42,530 nt of DNA from positions 1 to 42,530 of the forward strand of contig JAZQLP010000058.1 in the NCBI GenBank assembly GCA_045542755.1, written 5' to 3'. This document shows positions 8,994 through 15,467 of this stretch, one piece after another. The DNA comes from JAZQLP01 sp045542755 (GTDB lineage: Bacteria > Bacillota > Clostridia > Oscillospirales > UBA644). Each line of letters starts with the position of its first letter. Positions within the stretch are counted from its first letter, which is position 1. A program made the translations under genes and the position numbers. Under the pieces are notes generated by a model that was given only the letters and a program-made list of their open reading frames with translations, was not told where the DNA came from and searched no databases.

Positions 8994-10241
8994 CTGTTAA
9001 CTCCTTTTATTAGACGTCTTTTTTTACTGAATTTCAATATAAAGATGACAGTTCCCATAAGCGGGAAAAGCATACCGCTAAGCATTCCGACTTTCATTCC
9101 CAACTGCTCGGGCATTATTCCGAGTTTTTGCGCTATGATATGGGCGGCAGGGAGGCTTATTACAGCATCTGTAATTATGCCTACTGCTTGTGGCCCTATC
9201 GATGCGCCAAGATCTCCTCCGGCGGCTAAAATTGCGTAAAGAGCTACTCCTCCCAAAGGGAATTTCTCCGCCCCCAGAATAAGGGTGCCCGGCCATAGCA
9301 TAGCTGTACATAAGCCGGTCATGGCGCATGCAATAAGACTAAGTACGGGGTAGGGCGAAATGGCTGCAATTAAATAGCATATCGATGCCCCCATAAAGCT
9401 CAAGAGCATTATTTTTTCTATGTTGCTGCCATATTTCGAATAGAGAGTTCTGCCAAGTCCAAGTGCAAGGGAAAATACAGCTACACCGAAAATATCACCC
9501 CATATTTTAGGTATGTTTAATGCCTGTTCCAGATATCCGGAGCTCCACTGCGCCATTGTGCATTCCGCAGAGCCCCCTAAGAATATTATAATGACGCAAA
9601 GCCAGAGTTGTTTTTTTCTTGAATAACTCTGTAACCCCGGTTATCTTTGATGTATTTTCGGGCTTTGGAACGTCGGTTTGACTGAATGTAATAGCTGATG
9701 TGATAGGTATAAGAATAAACAGCAAAGTCAGATATTGCCAATTATCCGCCCCGAAAACGTGGATGAACAGCGTTGTGACAATTATGACTCCAACTGAGCC
9801 CCAAGCGAATACAGAATGAAGCCTACTCATCTCTCTGTCGGGATCTTTTGAGGGAACGGCTGCAATTATGGGACTTAAAAGCACTTCTGCCAAACCTGCA
9901 GCCATTGAAAAGATAACAGTACCGAGTGAGAGGCCTAAGTAAACGTTAGAGGGGAACAACAACGGAGCGCCCGTATATATGAGTATGCCTAAAGCCGCCG
10001 TTACGGGAATGAGTTTTACAGTCAGCGGAATATTAAATTTTGATGAAAAGAAAGAGAATACCAAATCTATTACAAGCTGAGTAATGAAATTTGTAAAAAC
10101 CAGCAGTCCCAGAAGAGAATATGATATTCCGTAAAGCTCTCGGAAGGTTATAAAAAGAAAAGGAGATATATTTCCTACTACCGATATTGTAAGACTTGTT
10201 GTATAGCAGGCAAATTTGAGTCTTGAATAAGGATTTTCCAT
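8990..10241 (-). pseudogene. MFS transporter, interrupted by a single-base frameshift
   Basis: Two reading frames together encode one MFS permease. The upstream part (10241 down to about 9611) starts MENPYSRLKFACY, with GAGGAG seven bases ahead of the ATG, and covers helices 1-6. The downstream part (about 9610 down to 8990) covers helices 7-12. The frame changes by +1 at an A7 run (T7 at 9611-9617 on the plus strand). With A6 the reading becomes LFKKKQLWLCVIII then FLGGSAECTMAQWSSGYLE, a natural start of helix 7, and the product would be about 416 residues, normal for MFS. Causes could be a sequencing error, a slippage-prone phase-variable tract or a true pseudogene. Substrate unknown. Confidence 0.85.
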
Positions 10242-10261
10242 CTTTGCTCCTCGAAAGGTTT

Positions 10262-10301
10262 TATATAAAAAGAAACCGAATACCATCAGTATGGTATTCG
10301 G
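10262..10301 (-). terminator. Intrinsic terminator of tRNA-Leu
   Basis: An 11-base-pair stem (10276-10286 with 10291-10301) and a 4-base loop, followed on the minus strand by a T-rich run (10275 downward). It lies six bases past the encoded CCA end and immediately before the MFS gene. Confidence 0.85.
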
Positions 10302-10306
10302 AAATG

Positions 10307-10393
10307 TGGTGCCGGTGGCGGGGGTCGAACCCGCACGGTATCGCTACCAACGGATTTTGAGTCCGTCACGTCTGCCAATTCCATCACACCGGC
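10307..10393 (-). tRNA. tRNA-Leu, anticodon CAA (UUG codons)
   Basis: Reading the minus strand: 7-bp acceptor stem GCCGGTG/CACCGGC, a D-arm, anticodon stem ACGGA/TCCGT with the 7-base loop CTCAAAA (anticodon CAA), a long variable arm as expected for leucine tRNAs, and T-arm GCGGG-TTCGACC-CCCGC. Discriminator A is followed by an encoded CCA. Total 87 bases. It has its own promoter and terminator. Confidence 0.97.
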
Positions 10394-10401
10394 GTATATT
10401 C

Positions 10402-10418
10402 AGACAGATTTTCTGTCT
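10402..10418 (-). promoter_or_regulatory. Hairpin at the 5' end of the tRNA-Leu precursor
   Basis: AGACAGA and TCTGTCT separated by three bases. It starts five bases after the -10 box, where transcription should begin, so it would form the 5' terminus of the precursor removed by RNase P. Confidence 0.6.
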
Positions 10419-10423
10419 TGAAC

Positions 10424-10452
10424 ATTCTATCACAATTCACACTGAAAATCAA
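10424..10452 (-). promoter_or_regulatory. Promoter of tRNA-Leu
   Basis: On the minus strand TTGATT (10452-10447), a 17-base spacer and TAGAAT (10429-10424). No other promoter is evident for the downstream MFS and MATE genes. Confidence 0.75.
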
Positions 10453-10493
10453 GACTATAGCCTTGCTTTTCATAAAAACTTAACAAACAGCAT

Positions 10494-11414
10494 TTATTTA
10501 TATAATCGCCCCTGATAAGCACCCCGTTTTTCCATTTCTCTGTGAAATGCATTGAGTACTTCCCATTTGTGTTCCGACCATTTGGGGGCTATTAACATCC
10601 CGTGCGGGCTGTCGCCGGTTAAACGGTGTATGATTGTATTTTTAGGCAAATGCTCAATGGACGTAATTAAAACATCGATATACTCCTCTTGTGTAAGTGT
10701 TTCAAACTGTCCCTGCATATAACAGTCTGCAAGGTCTGTATCCTTAAGAACGTGGAGAAGCTGAAGCTTTATTCCGTCAGGCTCAAAAGCAGAAACGTAT
10801 TTAACGGTATCTATCATATCCTCTTTGGTTTCTCCGGGAAGCCCGAGTATTATATGCACTATATATTCAATACCTTCGTTTTTAAGGTCGCGAACCGCTT
10901 TTTCGTATACGGAGTTGTCGTATCCACGTCTGATAAATTGAGCAGAACTCTCATTTGAAGTCTGAAGCCCTAATTCTACCCATACAGGCTTGATTTTATT
11001 TAGTTTTGATATAAGGGCAACAGTTTCTTCAGGCAGACAGTCGGGACGGGTTGCTATTGACAGGGCTACGATATCGGGATGATTTATAGCCTCGGTAAAA
11101 ATCTTTTCAAGGTAAGGGAGGGGAGCGTAAGTGTTTGTAAATGCTTGAAAATATGCGATATATTTTCCGTCTTTTTGTTTTTTGTTGAGTAACTTTTTAC
11201 CTTCTTCTATCTGTTCTGTAATGGACATCTTGGGGCTTTGAGCAAATTCTCCGGAGCCACCCTTACTGCAAAAAATACATCCGCGGTGTCCGAGGGTACC
11301 GTCTCTGTTTGGGCAGGTCATTCCGCCGTTAAGGGCTATTCTGTATACTTTTTGTCCGAATCTCTCTTTAAGGGCAGTGTTAAGAGAGTTGTAGTTTTTT
11401 ATAAAGTCAGGCAC
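10494..11414 (-). CDS. TIGR01212 family radical SAM protein (YhcC-like)
   Basis: A radical S-adenosylmethionine enzyme of unknown substrate. The Cys cluster CPNRDGTLGHRGCIFC holds the three Cys ligands of the 4Fe-4S centre in the spaced arrangement specific to the TIGR01212 (YhcC) group rather than the simple CxxxCxxC. Further family blocks are YFQAFTNTYAP, LSIATRPDCL, VELGLQT and HIILGLPGETKEDM, with HRLTGDSP near the C-terminus. The GTG start at 11414 is chosen because AAGGAGG lies eight bases upstream and the protein then begins close to the family's usual N-terminus; an ATG at 11444 lies upstream of that ribosome site. Product of 306 residues. Divergently placed from the nitroreductase gene. 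Confidence 0.9.
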   Translation of the reverse strand: MPDFIKNYNSLNTALKERFGQKVYRIALNGGMTCPNRDGTLGHRGCIFCSKGGSGEFAQSPKMSITEQIEEGKKLLNKKQKDGKYIAYFQAFTNTYAPLPYLEKIFTEAINHPDIVALSIATRPDCLPEETVALISKLNKIKPVWVELGLQTSNESSAQFIRRGYDNSVYEKAVRDLKNEGIEYIVHIILGLPGETKEDMIDTVKYVSAFEPDGIKLQLLHVLKDTDLADCYMQGQFETLTQEEYIDVLITSIEHLPKNTIIHRLTGDSPHGMLIAPKWSEHKWEVLNAFHREMEKRGAYQGRLYK

Positions 11415-11432
11415 CGTTGACACCTCCTTCTG

Positions 11433-11461
11433 TTGACAAAGCATAAATTATATGGTATGAT
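11433..11461 (+). promoter_or_regulatory. Sigma-A promoter of the nitroreductase gene
   Basis: TTGACA at 11433-11438, a 17-base spacer and TATGAT at 11456-11461. It lies within the upstream region of the divergent radical SAM gene. Confidence 0.9.
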
Positions 11462-11485
11462 ATTTTTACGAAAGGAATGATATAA

Positions 11486-12061
11486 ATGTTTATAGATCTG
11501 GTTAAAAAAAGTCGCAGTATAAGATGCTTTGACCAAAGCAGAAAAATTACCCGTGAGGAACTTGAAGAGCTTGTTGAGCACGTTAGGTACGCGCCCTCGT
11601 CTATCAATCTTCAGGCATTAAAGTTCACTCTTGTGTATGAAGAGGAAGAGGTTAATAAAATACAGTCAATAACCCGCTGGGCAGGCCTTATAAAGGATAC
11701 CGTATTGCCTCCCGAGGGGCATCGTCCGACTGCGTTTATTATAATATCTTTGGATACGTCAATATCAGAAAACGAGCATTTGTTCCTTAAAGATGTAGGC
11801 ATAACTGCTCAGACAATTATGCTTGCCGCGGCCGAAAGGGAATTAGGTGGCTGTATCCTTGCCGCGTTTGACCCTGCTAAGGCTTCGGAAATACTTTCTT
11901 TGCCGTCCAATTTGAAGCCCGAGCTGTGTCTTGCCTTGGGCAAACCGCAAGATAAGGTAGTGATTACCGAATGTGTTGACGGTGACGTCAGATACTCCAG
12001 AAAAGACGGGGTTCAGTACGTCCCCAAACGCAGTCTTAAGGAAATTATAACCAACAAATAA
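11486..12061 (+). CDS. Nitroreductase family FMN-dependent oxidoreductase
   Basis: A 191-residue flavoprotein of the nitroreductase superfamily, which transfers electrons from NAD(P)H through FMN to nitroaromatics, quinones or other acceptors. The N-terminal KSRSIRCFDQSRKITREEL carries the FMN-phosphate-binding Arg, and RYAPSSINLQALKF is the second flavin-binding block. The C-terminal half has AAAERELGGCILAAFD, typical of the family. It has a single-gene promoter and AAAGGA as ribosome site. It converges on luxS: the two stop codons are one base apart and no terminator lies between them. The physiological substrate cannot be inferred. Confidence 0.87.
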   Translation: MFIDLVKKSRSIRCFDQSRKITREELEELVEHVRYAPSSINLQALKFTLVYEEEEVNKIQSITRWAGLIKDTVLPPEGHRPTAFIIISLDTSISENEHLFLKDVGITAQTIMLAAAERELGGCILAAFDPAKASEILSLPSNLKPELCLALGKPQDKVVITECVDGDVRYSRKDGVQYVPKRSLKEIITNK

Positions 12062-12062
12062 T

Positions 12063-12542
12063 TTATTCGGGATATACTGTGTTATGGGCGCCGAAATCGG
12101 AAATGACCTCGTCAAGAAACTTCTTTGCGTAGGCTTTTGCACCTTCAAGATCCATATCACTGTAATTACCGCAATCTTTTGGAGCTGCGCCGGGAATTGC
12201 TCCCTCAAACTTGCAGATAAATTCCATAGTTTCTTTGAGTAAGCGATAAATATCCTTGGGGGTAAGGTTGCCCTTCATCAGTAAATAAAAACCCGTGCGG
12301 CATCCCATAGGACCAAAGTATACTATGAGGTCTTTCATCTCGTTGTCATTTCTCATAAATGTGGCCGCAAGATGCTCGACAGCGTGAGCGGTGCCCGTAT
12401 TCATCACGGGTTCTCTGTTGGGCTTTGTGAATCGCAAATCAAAGGTGGTAACAATATCTCCGCCAACAGAATCGGTTCTCGAAACGTATACTCCGGGAAT
12501 AAGTTTGTTATGGTCTATAGTGAAAGAGGGTATCTTTTCCAT
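12063..12542 (-). CDS. luxS: S-ribosylhomocysteine lyase LuxS
   Basis: Cleaves S-ribosylhomocysteine to homocysteine and DPD, the precursor of autoinducer-2, in the activated methyl cycle. All key residues are visible: metal ligands H53 and H57 in HAVEH with catalytic E56, the third ligand C124 in PKDCGNYSDMDL, and catalytic C81 in FGPMGCRTGFY. The length of 159 residues is typical. The ATG at 12542 begins MEKIPSFTIDH, the family's usual N-terminus, with AAGGA about 10-12 bases upstream; longer in-frame starts would run into the leader hairpin. It has its own consensus promoter and is transcribed away from the Fe-S pair. Confidence 0.97.
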   Translation of the reverse strand: MEKIPSFTIDHNKLIPGVYVSRTDSVGGDIVTTFDLRFTKPNREPVMNTGTAHAVEHLAATFMRNDNEMKDLIVYFGPMGCRTGFYLLMKGNLTPKDIYRLLKETMEFICKFEGAIPGAAPKDCGNYSDMDLEGAKAYAKKFLDEVISDFGAHNTVYPE

Positions 12543-12569
12543 AATTAAATACTTCCTTACGATATTATG

Positions 12570-12593
12570 CGGCAGGAGATAATCTCTCTGCCG
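12570..12593 (-). promoter_or_regulatory. Hairpin at the 5' end of the luxS mRNA
   Basis: Stem CGGCAG/CTGCCG continued by GAGAT/ATCTC with a single-base bulge and a one-base apex. It begins six bases after the luxS -10 box, so the transcript would start in the stem. No T-run follows on the luxS strand, so it does not look like a terminator in that direction. Confidence 0.65.
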
Positions 12594-12599
12594 TATTTT

Positions 12600-12628
12600 A
12601 TTATACATTTACTTTGGAGAAATGTCAA
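12600..12628 (-). promoter_or_regulatory. Sigma-A promoter of luxS
   Basis: On the minus strand TTGACA (12628-12623), a 17-base spacer and TATAAT (12605-12600), a consensus match in both boxes. Confidence 0.92.
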
Positions 12629-12718
12629 GTAAGGTAGGGCATGGTTTGTGGATTTTAGGAAATATTTTACTTGTAAGGCACTATTTTGTGCAATTTTTTG
12701 AATTATTCGTTTACGGTA

Positions 12719-12747
12719 TTGCTTTAAGCGTAAGCATGTGGTATAAT
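12719..12747 (+). promoter_or_regulatory. Promoter of the Fe-S assembly pair
   Basis: TTGCTT at 12719-12724, a 17-base spacer and TATAAT at 12742-12747. The spacer holds an inverted repeat TGCTT-7-AAGCA (12720-12736) that could be an operator. Confidence 0.75.
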
Positions 12748-12775
12748 ATTCTATTGAAAGGACGTATAACACACT

Positions 12776-13489
12776 ATGCTTGAACTTAAGAATATAACCC
12801 GTGTCGTTGATACGGGCAGAAAAATATTAGACGATTTATCCGTTAAGATTCCTGAGGGCGGTCTTACCGTTATTACGGGACATAACGGTAGTGGTAAGAC
12901 ATCTCTTGCAAAAATAATTGCGGGAACTGATGATCCTACCGATGGAAAAATTATTTTTAACGGGGAAGATATAACTTCTCTGGACGTTACTGAAAGAGCG
13001 AAGAAAGGAATCGCTTTTGCTTTCCAGCAACCCGTAAGATTTAAGGGTATAAGCGTAAGAGGTATTCTTTCTCTTGCATTGGGTAATGACAATGAAGAGG
13101 AGATTTCTGCGGCTCTTGTCAAGGTAGGTCTCCAGCCCGAAAAATACCTTGACCGTGACGTGGACGCCCATCTTTCCGGTGGAGAAATGAAGCGTATAGA
13201 GATAGCCAGCGTTCTTTTGCGTAAAGCAAGACTGTCTATTTTTGACGAGCCTGAAGCGGGAATCGATATTTGGAGCTTTAAAGAGCTTGTTTCTACCTTT
13301 GAAGCCCTTAAAAAGGAAACTAAAGGCACTATAATTATAATTTCCCATCAGGAAAGAATACTTTCCGCTGCAGATAATATTATCGTAATGGAATCGGGAC
13401 ATATTGCAGATATAGGCACAAGGGATGAAATTTACCCCAAGCTGTTCTGTGATACGGGATGTCCCTTCAGAGAGAAGGTGACCTTATGA
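12776..13489 (+). CDS. sufC: SufC-like ABC ATPase of a two-gene Fe-S assembly system
   Basis: A soluble ABC-type ATPase that powers Fe-S cluster assembly on its SufB-like partner. Walker A GHNGSGKTS is at 35-43, a Q-loop follows in FAFQQPV, signature LSGGEMKR near 133, Walker B LSIFDEPEAGID and an H-loop His in IIISHQE. The SGGE and DEPEAGID forms are typical of SufC rather than of transporters. There is no adjacent membrane permease. The C-terminus carries a Cys pair (LFCDTGCPF). Its stop overlaps the start of the SufB-like gene (ATGA), so the two products are probably made in a fixed ratio. The symbol follows the broader family; in recent classifications this pair is the minimal SMS system. 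Confidence 0.87.
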   Translation: MLELKNITRVVDTGRKILDDLSVKIPEGGLTVITGHNGSGKTSLAKIIAGTDDPTDGKIIFNGEDITSLDVTERAKKGIAFAFQQPVRFKGISVRGILSLALGNDNEEEISAALVKVGLQPEKYLDRDVDAHLSGGEMKRIEIASVLLRKARLSIFDEPEAGIDIWSFKELVSTFEALKKETKGTIIIISHQERILSAADNIIVMESGHIADIGTRDEIYPKLFCDTGCPFREKVTL

Positions 13490-14424
13490 TAAAGAAGACC
13501 ACAGAAGAACTTCTGGAAATAGTTTCCGACCTTAAGGTTGACGGTTCTTTGGATGCATCCTTTGACGGTGCTTATAACATAAGGGAAGACTGCAAAAGCG
13601 TTGCTCGCAGATCTACCGAAAATATAAAAATAGAATCAAATGATGACGGAAGCGGTATTAAGATTATTATAAAGCCCAATACTAAGGGTGAGAAGGCTTA
13701 TATCCCTGCTTGTATAACCCAATCAAATGTTGACGATTTGGTTTATAATGATTTTATCGTTGGCGAAAATGCTGACGTTACCATAATCGCAGGCTGCGGC
13801 GTTCACTCCGATACGGGTGAGCTTTCCCGCCATAACGGTATTCACAGATTTTTCCTGGACAAGGGTGCAAAGGTTCTTTATATTGAAAAGCACGTGGGTA
13901 CAGGAAAAGAATTAGGCGACAGACAGATAAATCCCGTTACCGAGATATATCTTGAAGAGGATGCCGTTATTGAAATGGATACTCTGCAACTTGGCGGCGT
14001 TACTTATTCTGATAGAAAAACCACTGCCAGAATGCACGCCAGATCCAAGATCTTTATTCGTGAAAGAATACTTACCGATCGTGACGAGGTTGCTAAAACC
14101 CATTTTGACGTTGACGTTATGGGAGAGGACGCCTCTGTTAGCCTTGTTTCACGTTCTGTTGCAAAGGGTCATTCTTATCAGGCCTATTATTCTAATATAA
14201 CGGGCAATGCCAAATGTTCCGGACATTCCGAGTGCGACGGTATTCTGGTAGGTGGCGGTAAAATTACCGCGACTCCTTCTCTTATCGCTAACACTCCCGA
14301 TGCCGCCCTTATACATGAGGCCGCTATAGGAAAAATAGCAGGTGAGCAGATTCTCAAGCTCCGTACTCTCGGACTTACTGAGGAAGAGGCAGAGGCTGCT
14401 ATAATAAACGGATTCCTTAGATAA
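13486..14424 (+). CDS. SufB/SufD-family scaffold protein of the minimal Fe-S system
   Basis: A 312-residue protein with the SufBD beta-helix core: GENADVTIIAGCGVHS, then HNGIHRFFLDKGAKVLYIEKHVG, repeated hydrophobic strands through SLVSRSVAKGHSYQAYYSNITG, and the C-terminal family block around ALIHEAAIGKIAGEQILKLRTLGLTEEEAEAAIINGFL. It lacks the long N-terminal region of full-size SufB (about 460 residues), as in minimal SufCB systems of archaea and anaerobic bacteria. It is expected to receive iron and sulfur and build the cluster with the SufC-like ATPase. The start is set by the ATGA overlap at 13486. No sufS, sufU or sufD gene is adjacent in the window. Confidence 0.85.
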   Translation: MIKKTTEELLEIVSDLKVDGSLDASFDGAYNIREDCKSVARRSTENIKIESNDDGSGIKIIIKPNTKGEKAYIPACITQSNVDDLVYNDFIVGENADVTIIAGCGVHSDTGELSRHNGIHRFFLDKGAKVLYIEKHVGTGKELGDRQINPVTEIYLEEDAVIEMDTLQLGGVTYSDRKTTARMHARSKIFIRERILTDRDEVAKTHFDVDVMGEDASVSLVSRSVAKGHSYQAYYSNITGNAKCSGHSECDGILVGGGKITATPSLIANTPDAALIHEAAIGKIAGEQILKLRTLGLTEEEAEAAIINGFLR

Positions 14425-14436
14425 AATATGATAATT

Positions 14437-14478
14437 AAAGAACGGTACGACAATTGTCGTACCGTTCTTTTTATTGTT
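14437..14478. terminator. Bidirectional terminator, perfectly palindromic
   Basis: A 34-base perfect palindrome (14437-14470, arm start AAAGAACGGTACGAC) is followed by TTTATTG on the plus strand and flanked by A-rich sequence on the left. It separates the convergent Fe-S pair and the membrane protein gene. Confidence 0.88.
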
Positions 14479-14480
14479 TT

Positions 14481-15446
14481 TTAGATTTCTTCTTGTTTCT
14501 GTGTTATTGAGGTTTCCGCATCAATACTCAGATCAACTATCTCTCCGCTGACCTTTTGCCATAGCTTTGCGTAGGCGGGGGAGAGGACTGCCATTTTGGT
14601 ATATGACTCAGGGCTGTCCTCGTCGGTCTTATCTGCCAATGCAAAGACTTTCATCGTTTTTATAAGGTATATGGGATCAATAAAGGCGTTTTTAATACCT
14701 GCTGTCAGGATCATGCCCAATATAGCGCCGAGTATTACCGTTATAACGGTGGCATCAGTTACGAGCAACGTAAGGGTAATGCAGAGCGCAATGAGTATAA
14801 CGCCGATTATCGCAACCGAGAGAAGTATTTTACGGGTTATTCTGTAGGTATCTACAAGAAATACCTGTCTATTTCTGAAAAACACACCGACGCTGTGAGC
14901 CAGAGTCTTTTCCTGCATCTGTGCGGGTTTTGCGAATATTTGAGCAACACATGCAGAGGTGATGAAGGAAAGATATATCGCCGCTTCTTTGATTACGGTT
15001 TTCTTCATTCCTTCATTTGGAGGTGTTGCCCCTCGGGAGGATTCTACGGAATCAAATATCCGTCGGTAAAGTTCTTTTACGGAATTGGCTGCTTCCAACT
15101 CTTTTGCTTTATAATGTGCAAAAGTGGGGAAGAGGTCCAGAACCTCTATATCTGCCGCTTTAAGGAGATCCACGGGTAAATGTTCCGTCCTGAGGGCCTC
15201 TTGTATGGCATAGAGATGCCCTGCAATTATTCTGTGTCCGAAGAAATATTTAGCCATTGGATAAATGAATGGACATAGAATAAACCATAAAATAAGCCCT
15301 GTTGAAGCTGGGCCTTCGCCTATGGCTGAAAGTCCTATATGCAGTAATAAAAACAGTATAAGGGCAATAAGCGCCGATACAAAGCAAAGGGCAAATTTCA
15401 GCCAGGCGTAAACCAGTGTTTTTCTGTATAGAGTGAATGTTTTCAT
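14481..15446 (-). CDS. Unrecognised multi-pass membrane protein
   Basis: I do not recognise this 321-residue protein. The sequence shows two N-terminal membrane helices (about 15-37 and 50-68) and a soluble stretch (about 70-150) with acidic and helical character. A weaker hydrophobic segment follows (about 155-172), then two strong helices (about 205-228 and 232-250) and a polar, Thr/Glu-rich C-terminus ending QKQEEI. No enzyme motif is visible. The ATG at 15446 is supported by GGAGG nine bases upstream. It lies 21 bases after the dehydrogenase gene and is probably the last gene of the radA-traX-dehydrogenase unit, but its role there is unclear. Confidence 0.7.
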   Translation of the reverse strand: MKTFTLYRKTLVYAWLKFALCFVSALIALILFLLLHIGLSAIGEGPASTGLILWFILCPFIYPMAKYFFGHRIIAGHLYAIQEALRTEHLPVDLLKAADIEVLDLFPTFAHYKAKELEAANSVKELYRRIFDSVESSRGATPPNEGMKKTVIKEAAIYLSFITSACVAQIFAKPAQMQEKTLAHSVGVFFRNRQVFLVDTYRITRKILLSVAIIGVILIALCITLTLLVTDATVITVILGAILGMILTAGIKNAFIDPIYLIKTMKVFALADKTDEDSPESYTKMAVLSPAYAKLWQKVSGEIVDLSIDAETSITQKQEEI

Positions 15447-15467
15447 CGAAACATGCCTCCAAAGAAT

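Noticed and set aside
8990..9556. Two separate small MFS-like genes at 9.0-10.2 kb
   Set aside because: The two frames join into one standard 12-helix permease when one A of the A7 run is removed, so one interrupted gene is the better reading.
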